Assembly: GCA_963732365.1 (NCBI GenBank)
Contig: CAVSZC010000007.1
Location: 434,001 to 498,000 of the forward strand
Direction: 5' to 3'
From: SR-FBR-E99 sp963732365
GTDB taxonomy: Bacteria > Bacteroidota > Bacteroidia > Bacteroidales > VadinHA17
DNA length: 64,000 nucleotides
The notes under the pieces were generated by a model. The model was not told the origin of the DNA. It searched no databases and worked only from the letters and a program-made list of their open reading frames with translations. Made by a program: the position numbers and the translations under genes. Below, in pieces: positions 27,972 through 37,159 of this stretch. The first letter of the stretch is position 1, and the number at the start of each line of letters is the position of its first letter.

Positions 27972-27981
27972 AATCGAATGT

Positions 27982-29944
27982 TTATTTTGTTTTCATCCAT
28001 ACAATCATTTCACCCCTGCCCCTGTTGGCCCATGAAAAATACGGTATTGCCTTCACCTGCTTCTCAGAGCCGTCAGCCATCACTGCATTGAACAGAACCA
28101 CACCTGTTCCACCCATATTGTCTCTTTCAAAGATATACTCCGGGCTGGTTTCGGGATCAACTTTTATTTCCCTGACTTTGCCGTTATCTGCCTCCTCAAG
28201 GCAATATACAACCGGACCGACACCCAGGGCAATCCTCCCGCTGTCAGCTGTGACCTCATCCCTGGCAACTATGAACCGAGGCTCCATCGGCAGCAGCAGA
28301 TCAATCAGATCTCCCTTCTTCCATGTCTTCTCAATGATCATGAAGCCATCCTTCTCCTCATATCCTGCCTTTTCGCCGTTAATCTCCACAACCGTTTGCC
28401 CGGTTTGAGGAGTGATGTACCTGTACAGACCTCCGGCAAAGGGCTCATCACCGGTCCATGACGGAATGCGGATCCTGATGCCAAAGCTCTGGTTTTCAGA
28501 AGCAGGAATGACTTTCAGCTCAACCCTGCCGCTCCAGGGATACTCTGTCTGCTGTCTGATACCGACGACGCCTGAGTTTAATTCAAAAGTCGCTTCGGAA
28601 CTGATAAACAGGTTAATGCTTATTTGATCATCGGAAGAGGCATAGATATACTGTTTCATGCCTGGCATGAATCGCGCCACATTGACCGGGCAGCATGAGC
28701 AGTCAAACCATCCGGCGCGTTCGAAGCTGCCGTCTGACTCAAGCGGATTAGGGTAGAAAAAGTGACAGCCGTCGAAGCCAATGCCCGAAATAAGACCGTT
28801 ATAGAGAGTGCGTTCCAGGACATCAATATATTTTGATTCGCCGGTGGCCCTGTAGAGGCGGTGACACCAGAAGACATTGGCGACAGAGGCGCATGTTTCC
28901 GTATAGGCTGTCATGTTCGGAAGCTCAAAGGGTTCGCCGAAGGCTTCGCCATATTCTTTTGATCCTATGCCTCCGGTGATGTATATCTTACCCCCGGTGA
29001 CATCGTCCCATATTCTTTTCGAGGCTTCAAGGTACCTGTCATCTCCCGTGGCTTCTGAAAGGTCTGCCATGGCAGTGTACATATATGCTCCCCTGACAGC
29101 ATGACCGACAGCCTCTTCCTGTTCGAGAACAGGCTTATGCATCTGGAGGTAGACCGAGTCATTGTAAACCCTGAACCTGCTGTCGTCGGGATGACGGACA
29201 TAGTCACCATCCCTGCCTCTGACATCGATAAAGAACTGTGCGAGATCGAGCCATCGTTTTTCTCCTGTGACACCGTACAGTTTAATAAGTCCTATTTCAA
29301 TCTCCTGGTGACCCGGAGCTATCTCCCTCCTGCCCCATCCGAATTCCTTTTCAACGAGAGCTGCATTCTTAAGGGCAACATTCAGGAAAGTGTCAGAACC
29401 GGTTGCATGATAATGTGCCACGGCCGCCTCATACATATGACCGACATTATAGAGCTCATGGCTGACCCGTTCGTCGATCCATCTCTCGCGTCCGGCACCG
29501 GGAGCCATGTTCACCGGGTCAATGGTACGTGTTGTATACAGATAACCATCGTCTTCCTGGGCTGCGGCTATCAGTGTCACCAGGCTGTCAGCATATCGGC
29601 GCAATTCCGGATCAGGTGTCTCCGTGAGCGAGTAGCACGCCCCCTCAATGAGCCTTGAAGACATCTGAGTCATTATATCTCTCGCCGGTATGTTTTCCAT
29701 CCATCAGCCCGCCGGCAACCGCAAAGTTGTCAATACGTCCTGTAGCCTCGCACTGGCTGAAGACATAGGGGATAGTAACTTCCCTGTTGCGATCAATTTT
29801 CGGGGTCCAGAAAATGTCATTTATCCTGACTTCATCAGGCCCCGGTGTTTTCAGCCAGCTGTTCATTTTCCTGTCCGTACTGTTGCTTCCGCATGAAATA
29901 AGAAAGAGTGGGATGAGTGCCCTGAATAATGACATGCATTTCAT
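27982..29944 (-). CDS. GH127 beta-L-arabinofuranosidase, interrupted by a frameshift
   Basis: Two overlapping frames make one protein of about 650 residues. The N-terminal part starts at 29944, four bases into the araB stop (ATGA overlap), has lipobox LFLISC and runs to YNDSDVFKA. The rest continues from IEGACYSLTETPDPEL in another frame. Removing one base in AAGGCTCATTGAGG (about 29650-29653) restores it. Catalytic set present: YTETCAS and DCSCCPVNVARF. It is a divergent duplicate of the neighbouring GH127. Either the gene is dead or the base is a sequence error. Confidence 0.85.
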
Positions 29945-31608
29945 TGTCTTACCTCCTTTTTAATCTGTTTCAGCCTCTTCATAACATCATTCCCGCCCCG
30001 CCCGAAATGGTCATGCAACAGCCTGTACTCCCGGTAGAGCCTGTCGTATATTGCTGTGTTCTCCGGGTTGTGCCTGAAAGTGTAATCCTTCACCTTCGCC
30101 ATGATTTTTGCAGCCTCCTGTATGGTGTCGAAACCACCTGCCATTCTCCCTGCCGCCACGGCTCCGAACATTGCCGCTCCGAGTGCCGGTGCCTGCGGGC
30201 TGCCGGATATCTTTATCTCCCTGCCCAGTACATCAGCATAGATCTGCATGACGAACGGATTCTTCTCAGCAATGCCTCCTGCAGCGTAAAACTCGCTGAC
30301 AGGAACACCGTTTTCCTCAAAAGTATCGAGGATCATCCTCGTCCCGTAAGCCGTTGCTTCGATGAGTGCCCGGTATATCTCCTCCGGTTTTGTTGCCAGG
30401 GTCATCCCGACTATCAGTCCGGTCAGGTCGACATCGACAAGGACAGACCTGTTGCCGTTCCACCAGTCGAGTGCCACCAGCCCGCTGCTGCCGGGTCGCA
30501 GTGCCGATGCTTTCTCAGTCAGCAGCTCGTGGGTGCCGATCCCTTTTGCATCAGCTTCGGCCTTATACTCTGAAGGAGTACAGTTTTCCACGAACCACTG
30601 GAAATGATCTCCGACACAGCTCTGTCCTGCCTCATAACCGAAGAAACCTTCAATTATTCCGTCTTCAGCAACGCCGCACATGCCAGGCACCTCCTTCTCC
30701 GTCTCACCCAGAAGCATATGGCATGTAGATGTTCCCATTATTGCCAGCATCTTTCCGGCAGATGTTATGCCCACGGCCGGGACAGATACATGGGCATCGA
30801 CATTTCCTACCGCTACGGCAGTGCCCTCCTTAAGGCCTGTAAGCCTTACTGCCATGGGTGTTATTGATCCTGCCTTTGTGCCGACCGGAAGGAGACTGCG
30901 CGACAGTTTCTGGTCAACCAGGTGTTCCATTGCCGGATGAAGATCTTTAAAGAACTCATCCGACGGGTACCCTTCACCCTTGTGCCATATTGCCTTGTAT
31001 CCTGCCGTGCAGGTGTTGCGTGTCTCTCTTCCTGTCAGCTGCCATACAACCCAATCGGCAGCCTCCAGGAATCTGTCTGCGGCATAATATATGTCGGGGT
31101 CTTCATCAAGCGTCTGCCATATCTTTGGTATCATCCACTCTGATGATATCTTGCCCCCGTACCGTTTAAGGAATTTCTCTCCACGCTTTTCCGCAACCTC
31201 ATTCAGCATGTTTGCTTCGTCCTGTGCTGCATGATGCTTCCACAGCTTGACCCATGCGTTTGGACGCCTGCAATATTCATTCATGAAGCAGAGGGGTGTA
31301 CCGTCAGCCTTGACGGGAAGGATGGTGCATGCGGTAAAATCAATGCCGACACCGATGATCTGGTCAGCGCTCACCGATGCCTTTTGCATCACGTCAGGAA
31401 TGGTGTACATGAACACGTCAAGATAATCCTGCGGATGCTGCAGGGCCCAGTCGACCCCCAGGGGTGTGCCGTCAGGGAGTTCCTTGTCCATCACTCCGTG
31501 TTTGTACTCAAAGACAGAAACGGCAATCTCTTCACCGTTAGAAACATCAACCAGGACTGTCCTTCCCGAGAGGGTCCCGAAATCGACTCCTATCGAATAT
31601 CTGCTCAT
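29941..31608 (-). CDS. araB: Ribulokinase
   Basis: 555 residues. FGGY kinase: N-terminal phosphate-binding VDFGTLSGRTVLVD, VGIDFTACTILPV, WVKLWKHHAAQDEAN (an AraB-specific stretch), and the C-terminal FGGY-type signature AAGGIAEKNPFVMQIYADVLG region. It phosphorylates L-ribulose to L-ribulose 5-phosphate in the cytoplasm. It lies between araD and GH127 and its stop overlaps the GH127 start (ATGA), so translation may be coupled. Intact. Confidence 0.97.
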   Translation of the reverse strand: MSRYSIGVDFGTLSGRTVLVDVSNGEEIAVSVFEYKHGVMDKELPDGTPLGVDWALQHPQDYLDVFMYTIPDVMQKASVSADQIIGVGIDFTACTILPVKADGTPLCFMNEYCRRPNAWVKLWKHHAAQDEANMLNEVAEKRGEKFLKRYGGKISSEWMIPKIWQTLDEDPDIYYAADRFLEAADWVVWQLTGRETRNTCTAGYKAIWHKGEGYPSDEFFKDLHPAMEHLVDQKLSRSLLPVGTKAGSITPMAVRLTGLKEGTAVAVGNVDAHVSVPAVGITSAGKMLAIMGTSTCHMLLGETEKEVPGMCGVAEDGIIEGFFGYEAGQSCVGDHFQWFVENCTPSEYKAEADAKGIGTHELLTEKASALRPGSSGLVALDWWNGNRSVLVDVDLTGLIVGMTLATKPEEIYRALIEATAYGTRMILDTFEENGVPVSEFYAAGGIAEKNPFVMQIYADVLGREIKISGSPQAPALGAAMFGAVAAGRMAGGFDTIQEAAKIMAKVKDYTFRHNPENTAIYDRLYREYRLLHDHFGRGGNDVMKRLKQIKKEVRQ

Positions 31609-31623
31609 CTTCCCTTGGTTTTA

Positions 31624-32316
31624 TCACACTTTGTTTTGCCCGTATCGTGCATTAGACCCGTGTTTGCGATTATAATGCCTGTCAAGCAGGTGCTTCTCTA
31701 TTTCATTTGCGGGGGCAATGCTCAATGACATAAATGCGATCCTTGCCACATCCTCAAGTATGACCGCATTCTGAAGAGCAGCAGCCACTGACCTCCCCCA
31801 TGTGAATGGTCCGTGAGAGTTGACAAGCACTGCCGGCATCGTCAGCGGGTCTCTTTCACCAATGGCTTCTGCGATAACAAGGCCGGTATTATACTCATAG
31901 TCACTTTCTGTCTCCTTCTCCCTGAGTCTTCGCGTCACAGGTACCGGACCGTGAAAGTAGTCAGCATGAGTTGTTCCGAGGCATGGTATATCCTTTCCTG
32001 CCTGCGCCCATGCTGTGGCATATGGAGAGTGTGTATGCACCACTGCCCCTATATTCGGAAAGGCCCGGTAGAGTGCAAGATGGGTCATGGTATCCGATGA
32101 GGGCTTCAGGGTGCCTTCTACAACGTTGCCGTTAATGTCTGTGACAACCATATCGGCAGCAGTCATATGATCATATGAGACCCCCGACGGCTTAATGATC
32201 ATCAGGTCAGAGGCCCGGTCAACGGCACTGACATTACCGAAAGTCATTATAACGAGCCCGTGCCTGACAAGGTCAAGATTGGCCCTGAAAACTTCTTCCT
32301 TCAGTTTCTCCAGCAT
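31624..32316 (-). CDS. araD: L-ribulose-5-phosphate 4-epimerase
   Basis: 230 residues, the normal AraD length. Class II aldolase fold with the zinc ligands in VHTHSPYATAWAQ and the later His in NSHGPFTWG, plus GNVSAVDR and IKPSGVSYD at the phosphate site. It converts L-ribulose 5-phosphate to D-xylulose 5-phosphate for the pentose phosphate pathway. It follows the NUDIX regulator gene by 43 nt and precedes araB by 15 nt. Intact. Confidence 0.97.
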   Translation of the reverse strand: MLEKLKEEVFRANLDLVRHGLVIMTFGNVSAVDRASDLMIIKPSGVSYDHMTAADMVVTDINGNVVEGTLKPSSDTMTHLALYRAFPNIGAVVHTHSPYATAWAQAGKDIPCLGTTHADYFHGPVPVTRRLREKETESDYEYNTGLVIAEAIGERDPLTMPAVLVNSHGPFTWGRSVAAALQNAVILEDVARIAFMSLSIAPANEIEKHLLDRHYNRKHGSNARYGQNKV

Positions 32317-32359
32317 ATTGTCATCATTTTATTTTAAGACAGCCTCACCTTCAACCTGC

Positions 32360-33055
32360 TCACAGGTTGAAGAAGCTGCCGTTCCTGGTTAGTTCCCTGT
32401 ATTTCTGCTCATTGAACCTGTAATAGTATGCCCCTTTCCGCGAGGTCTCCCGCTCCTTGTCATCCTGTTTATCAAGGAGGTTCATTGAAAGGATCTTCTT
32501 TCTGAAATTCCGCTTGTCGATCGCCTTCCTGTATATTGCCTCATAGAGGCTCTGCAACTGCACCAGCGTGAATTTCTCAGGCAGCAGCTCAAATCCCACA
32601 GGATGGACCTTAATGCTTTCCACCAGTTCAGCCAGTGCCCTGTCAACCATCTTCCTGTGGTCAAAGATAAGGTCCGGAAGATCTGAGATCGATCTCCAGT
32701 GAGCGCCGTTTTTTTCCTGCTTCATGCGGTCTATCTCATGTATGCCTATAAGTGCGAAGTATGCATTGGAAATAACCCGGGCACCGGGGTCGCGTTCAAC
32801 GTCACCGTAGGTATACAGCTGTTCCATATAGAGGTCCGAGATCCCTGTCAGGCTTCTGAGCACCCGGCTGGCAGCATCATCAAGGCTCTCTCCCTCCTGC
32901 ACGAAACCGCCGGCGAGAGACCATTTGCCCTTTGCAGGGTCGAAGCCGCGCTTGATGAGCAGCAGCTTGAGCTCTCTATCGGTTATCTCATACCCGAAGA
33001 TGATACAGTCAACAGCCACGTAATGTTTCGGATGCTCCGAATAGACCTTCGTCAT
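32360..33055 (-). CDS. araR: NUDIX-fold transcriptional regulator of arabinose use (AraR-like)
   Basis: 231 residues. The N-terminal NUDIX fold (about 10-150) has the box region GGFVQEGESLDDAASRVLR, in which the catalytic REUxEE glutamates are replaced (RVLRSL), so hydrolysis is unlikely. The C-terminal 70-80 residues (FTLVQLQSLYEAIYRKAIDK, then NFRKKIL) form a winged helix. This is the architecture of the Bacteroides AraR regulator, which binds L-arabinose. Its ATG overlaps the araA stop (ATGA). I could not recognise its operator in the window. Confidence 0.88.
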   Translation of the reverse strand: MTKVYSEHPKHYVAVDCIIFGYEITDRELKLLLIKRGFDPAKGKWSLAGGFVQEGESLDDAASRVLRSLTGISDLYMEQLYTYGDVERDPGARVISNAYFALIGIHEIDRMKQEKNGAHWRSISDLPDLIFDHRKMVDRALAELVESIKVHPVGFELLPEKFTLVQLQSLYEAIYRKAIDKRNFRKKILSMNLLDKQDDKERETSRKGAYYYRFNEQKYRELTRNGSFFNL

Positions 33056-34540
33056 AAGCCTTTGTTCAAATGATAGTAAAGATCATTCCATCTGAGCTCT
33101 TTCTTCAGTTCCCGGAGATCACACTTTTCTCCGATAAGTATCAATTCGATACCGGTTATTGAAGCAAAGTCCTCCATATGCTCAGCAGTCAGAGCCTGGC
33201 TGAAACCGGTATGGTGTGCACCTCCGGCATGGATCCATGCCGTGGCGGCAGTCTTAAGGTCAGGGTCAGGCTTCCAGAGCACGCTGGCAACCGGAAGCTT
33301 TGGCATCAGCGGGCATTCAACCACCTCCATGGTATTGACGATCAGTCTGAAGCGGTCACCCATCTCTACCATCGACGCGGCTATTGCTCTCCCCGGCCTT
33401 GTCCGGAATGTCAGTCTTGCGGGGTCAGCCTTGCCGCCTATACCCAGCGGGTGCACTTCAAGAACAGGTTTCGCGGCCGCAATTGTGGGGCAGACCTCGA
33501 GCATGTGAGCTCCCAGCACTGAAGTATTTTCAGGGTCAAGATGATAAGTGTAATCCTCCATGAAAGATGTTCCCCCTTTGAGTCCCTGTGCCATAACCTT
33601 CATTGCCCTGACCAGTGCTGCTGTTTTCCAGTCACCCTCAGCACCAAAGCCGTATCCGTCAGCCATGAGACGCTGGACGGCAAGTCCCGGCAACTGAACA
33701 AGACCATGAAGGTCCTCGAACGTGGTTGTGAAGGCCTTAAAGCCACCCTTCTCAAGGAAACTGCGCATGCCTGCCTCAATGCGTGCCGCCTCTCAGACAG
33801 AAGGAGAAGAGATGCACCTTTGAAGATGCCTTGTATTCATCTCCGTATTGTTTAACGAGATCCTTAACCTGCTTCTCAGGTACCTTAGTGACAGCATTGG
33901 CCAGGTCACCAACGCCGTAACCGTGAACCTGGTAACCGAGCTTTATCTGTGCTGATACTTTATTGCCTTCTGTAACGGCCACATCACGCATGTTGTCACC
34001 AAAGCGTGCAATCTTGAGTGACCTTGCATCGAGAGCGGCCATCGCTGCCCTCGCCCATACTCCAATGGCCTCCACGGCAGCCTTATCCTGCCAGTGACCC
34101 ACCACCACCTTACGCTCAAGCCTCAGCCGCGAACAGATGTAGCCGAACTCACGGTCTCCGTGAGCTGACTGGTTGAGGTTCATGAAATCCATGTCAATCT
34201 CAGTCCATGGGATGTCGCGGTTAAACTGGGTATGAAAGTGGAGCAACGGCTTGCTGAGCTGTCTGAGGCCTGATATCCACATCTTTGCCGGAGAGAAGGT
34301 GTGCATCCATGCAATAATGCCGGCACACTCGGGCGAGTTATTCGCTTCAAGACATATTGCCGTTATGGCATCAGCACTTGTAAGGACGGGCTTGAAGACA
34401 ACCTTTGCAGGGATAGCCTCTGATTTATCCAAAGCTTTCGCAATGGTCCCTGAGTCTTTGTCCACCTGTTTCAGGGTTTCATCTCCATAAAGATGCTGAC
34501 TGCCTGTAACAAGCCAGAATTCAAATGATTCCTTCTTCAT
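33052..34540 (-). CDS. araA: L-arabinose isomerase, interrupted by a 2-nt deletion
   Basis: Two frames together give about 496 residues, the AraA length. The N-terminal part (34540 down to about 33795) has FWLVTGSQHLYGDETL and TFSPAKMWI. The rest has EAARIEAGMRSFLEKGG, FEDLHGLVQLPGLAVQRLMA, FGAEGDWKTAAL, GAHMLEVCP and WIHAGGAHHTGFS, so the active-site Glu and His residues are present. The frame breaks in CTGAGAGGCGGCA near 33791-33795. Adding back one GA restores CLREAARIEAG. Loss of AraA would block L-arabinose use at the first step. Confidence 0.9.
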
Positions 34541-34571
34541 TGTAAGTTTATTCTGATTCGTTATTGTTGTA

Positions 34572-36227
34572 CTAATTCCAGAAGTATGCGTAGAACCATA
34601 TTACAACTGCAATGACTATGGCAGAAAGAATGACATCCCAGCTGCTCCAGCTTGCACGCGTTTCCGCTTTCTGTTCGGCTGTTGCAGACCCGAGATAAAG
34701 ACCCACAATCTTGGTTTCATCAATTTTCTTTGTGAAATAGCTTACGATTATCATGGTGACAATGACAATGGCAAAGTTGATGATTTCATAGTGTAACCAG
34801 TTTGTCCCGATAAATACACTATATACAAAGCTGTCAGGATTGATGTGACTCTTGAATATCATAAAGCCCAGACGGGTCATACCGATGCCAAATCCTGTAA
34901 GCAGTCCGGTGAGGCCGGCGGCCGGTGTAGTCTTTTTGGAGAGAATCCCGAGAAGGAATGCTGCTGCTATTCCCGGAGCAAGGAGTGACTGAACGTCCTG
35001 CAGATAAGCATAGAGCACCTTGCCTATTCCCTTCATCACAGGGATCCATAGGACGCCCAGTACCACTACCACCACAGTGGCTATCCGGCCAATCCTGACC
35101 AGCTGCTTCTCTGTTGCCTGGGGTCTGTATCTCTGGTAAAAGTCAATCGTATATAGCGTTGCAGATGAGTTGAACAGAGAGGCAAGCGAGCTCATGAGTG
35201 CAGCAAGGAGACCTCCCACTACAAGACCCTTGAAGCCTATAGGGAGGAGCTCTCTTACCAGCGTTGAGAATGCCGAGTCAGAGCTTGTAAGAGTGATGAC
35301 CCCCTGCTGGTTAAGAGCATAGGCTATCATACCCGGGATCAGGAAGATAAATACAGGTGTCAGCTTGAGGTAGGCACCGAAGATTGCCCCCCGTCGTGCC
35401 TGGGTCTGGTCACGGCCTGAAAGGACACGCTGAACTATATACTGGTCAGTGCACCAGTACCAGAAACCGATTATTGCGGAACCGAGAAGAACCCCCGTCC
35501 ACGGGAAAACCTCATCTTTAGGTGATCTGATAAGCTGAGTCATTGTATCGCCATAATCATTTACCGGAACAGCGCGGCAGATATGCATCAGCTCATCCCA
35601 TCCACCGACCTTGATAATACCGGCCACAAGTACTGCGATAGATCCGGCAAGAAGTACCGGGGTCTGAAGCACTGAAGTCCACAGAATAGCTTTCATCCCT
35701 CCCAGGGTAGTATATAAACCTGTTATCAACACCAGCCCAATAGCACTTATCCAGAAAAAATCGATCCCCCAGATCGATTCTATTCCGAAGACATCCTTGA
35801 ATACTACCCCGCCGGCATAGACCGTTACTGCCACCTTTGTCAGAACATAACTCACCAGGGAGATGATTGATAAAACTGATCTTGATTCCTTGTTATATCG
35901 TCGTTCAAGGAATTCAGGCATGGTGAAGACACCGCTCCGTGCATAGAAAGGGACAAAGAGCCACCCCAGTAAAAGAATAAGCCAGCCATGCATCTCCCAA
36001 TGCGCCATGGCCATCCCTGAAGAAGCTCCTGCACCGGCAAGGCCCACAAGGTGCTCTGATCCGATATTGGAAGCAAAGATAGAGGCCCCGATAGCAACCC
36101 ACGTGGCATCACGTCCGGCAAGGAAATAATCAGCCGATGTGTTGTCTTTTGACCGCATGGAAAAGACAATAAAGGCCACCAGCGCAAGGCAGAAAGCCCC
36201 AAGTACAATCCAGTCAAGTAAAAACAT
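34572..36227 (-). CDS. Sodium/sugar symporter (SSS family)
   Basis: 551 residues, about 14 membrane segments. Matches the sodium:solute symporter family: IGASIFASNIGSEHLVGLAG near the N-terminus, YTTLGGMKAILWTSVLQ and ALMSSLASLFNSSATL. These features match SGLT-type sugar importers. As the first gene of the araA-araR-araD-araB-GH127 run it is the likely L-arabinose (or arabinoside) importer of the inner membrane. araA follows after 31 nt. The substrate is inferred from context. Confidence 0.93.
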   Translation of the reverse strand: MFLLDWIVLGAFCLALVAFIVFSMRSKDNTSADYFLAGRDATWVAIGASIFASNIGSEHLVGLAGAGASSGMAMAHWEMHGWLILLLGWLFVPFYARSGVFTMPEFLERRYNKESRSVLSIISLVSYVLTKVAVTVYAGGVVFKDVFGIESIWGIDFFWISAIGLVLITGLYTTLGGMKAILWTSVLQTPVLLAGSIAVLVAGIIKVGGWDELMHICRAVPVNDYGDTMTQLIRSPKDEVFPWTGVLLGSAIIGFWYWCTDQYIVQRVLSGRDQTQARRGAIFGAYLKLTPVFIFLIPGMIAYALNQQGVITLTSSDSAFSTLVRELLPIGFKGLVVGGLLAALMSSLASLFNSSATLYTIDFYQRYRPQATEKQLVRIGRIATVVVVVLGVLWIPVMKGIGKVLYAYLQDVQSLLAPGIAAAFLLGILSKKTTPAAGLTGLLTGFGIGMTRLGFMIFKSHINPDSFVYSVFIGTNWLHYEIINFAIVIVTMIIVSYFTKKIDETKIVGLYLGSATAEQKAETRASWSSWDVILSAIVIAVVIWFYAYFWN

Positions 36228-36301
36228 ACCGCACAGTTTATTTAGTTAATATTTAATCGCTTCGCTGTCTGTCGCTTCGCCACCCATAGCTGATCCCATA
36301 A

Positions 36302-36360
36302 CCGGACCCTGAGCCTGTCGAAGGGGTCGAAGGGCTGCGGAGGGTGGCTTCGCTCCGCCT
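36302..36360. repeat. Dispersed repeat, copy 1 (CCCTGAGCCTGTCGAAGGG core)
   Basis: CGGACCCTGAGCCTGTCGAA then GGGGTCGAAGGGCTGCGGAG. It is nearly the same as the sequence at 61467-61519 (one substitution and a short indel). Copy 1 also has AGGGTGGCTTCGCTCCGCCT after the core. Confidence 0.75.
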
Positions 36361-36374
36361 GAAGGTGGCATGTC

Positions 36375-36406
36375 ATGCAATCATGCAATCATGCAATCGT
36401 GCAAAC
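36375..36406. repeat. Tandem 8-bp array ATGCAATC
   Basis: Three identical copies and one variant copy (GTGCAAAC) in a row, in non-coding DNA. Confidence 0.8.
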
Positions 36407-36429
36407 ATACATTTGACTTTCGCTCATTC

Positions 36430-36457
36430 GCAAATCGCAAATCGCAAATCGCAAATC
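36430..36457. repeat. Tandem 7-bp array GCAAATC, four copies
   Basis: Four exact copies without spacers; a second run starts at 36548. Non-coding. Confidence 0.9.
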
Positions 36458-36547
36458 CAACCTCCATCGCCACCCTTCTACCATCGCAGGGACCGGCTTC
36501 AGCGGACAAAACCTGCCCCCTGCTCCTTGCCCCTTAATTCGACAATC

Positions 36548-36567
36548 GCAAATCGCAAATCGCAAAT
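36548..36567. repeat. Second GCAAATC array
   Basis: Two full copies plus GCAAAT of the same 7-mer, 90 bp from the first array. Confidence 0.85.
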
Positions 36568-36677
36568 GCTCCCTGCCTGCATCATGCAAGTTAAACGTTT
36601 TTTAAATGTAAATTGTACACTTGTAATATTTTTTGAAAAAAATCAGGATATTCATCTTTTCTTCATCTTTTAACAGA

Positions 36678-36685
36678 TACATTTG
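36678..36685 (+). promoter_or_regulatory. TACATTTG promoter motif, Gln-rich gene 1
   Basis: A perfect TAnnTTTG 79 nt before the ATG at 36764. It is preceded by TTCATCTTTTAACAGA. The Gln/Lys-rich gene at 47562 has TTCATCTTCACGGATA before the same TACATTTG (47517-47524). Confidence 0.5.
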
Positions 36686-36763
36686 TGTTGAAACTTCCCA
36701 ATCATCTGTAGTTCATATGATTTGGAGCAGTTTGATAAGGCCGGTTAAAACTCGGGAATTGAA

Positions 36764-37138
36764 ATGAATAAGTTGATTAAGATATTACTGATAATCCCCC
36801 TGACATTTGCCACGGCAATAATTTTAAATGGCCAGGGGGTTGCTCCTGTTGCTGACACACTGGCAACTAAGGCGCAGAAGACTGAAAAACAAACACAGAC
36901 ACAGAGTCAGGAGCAGGCCGGAACGCAGAACCAGGTAAGGGAGCAGTCGGGCAACCGTGAGCAGGCACCGGGCCAGGTAAAGAAAAGCAGCAGCGGTGAG
37001 GTAAAGCAGGTCCGCAGTGCCCGCCCCAATAACATGTCAGGAGGGGCCCGCCCGGCATCCGTCGAGAGACCCTCAGGATCACGTGTACCTAAAGGAGTTG
37101 GCAAACCCGGCGGAGCAAAAGGACCGGGAAAGAGATAA
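36764..37138 (+). CDS. Small exported Gln-rich, Gly/Pro-tailed protein
   Basis: 124 residues. A signal peptide (MNKLIKILLIIPLTFATAII) ends near NGQG. Residues about 37-75 are Gln/Lys/Thr-rich without Cys (KTEKQTQTQSQEQAGTQNQV), and the end is basic and Gly/Pro-rich (GGAKGPGKR). It is low complexity and probably unstructured. It resembles the 167-residue protein at 47562 in layout, in the QTQTQ and EQxG stretches, in the tail (PGKGGPGR there) and in the upstream motif. No known family is recognised. It starts a run of genes towards an outer-membrane protein and a two-component system. Confidence 0.7.
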   Translation: MNKLIKILLIIPLTFATAIILNGQGVAPVADTLATKAQKTEKQTQTQSQEQAGTQNQVREQSGNREQAPGQVKKSSSGEVKQVRSARPNNMSGGARPASVERPSGSRVPKGVGKPGGAKGPGKR

Positions 37139-37159
37139 ATTCACCTTCCTGTTCCTGAA

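Larger units (their letters stand above)
36228..36763. repeat. Repeat-rich intergenic gap
   Basis: No gene is visible. In order it holds a GTCGAAGGG-type repeat (36302-36360), four near-identical 8-bp units ATGCAATC (36375-36406), four perfect 7-bp units GCAAATC (36430-36457), a further three units at 36548-36567, and a promoter-like motif at 36678-36685 that belongs to the next gene. The first part also contains the leader of the arabinose operon. Confidence 0.7.

Noticed and set aside
33785..33800. Programmed frameshift in araA
   Set aside because: No slippery A/T heptamer and no sign of such control in AraA; a 2-nt loss in a GA run is simpler.
36430..36567. GCAAATC arrays as origin iterons
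   Set aside because: No dnaA, rep or par gene, no AT-rich unwinding region and the units are too short.
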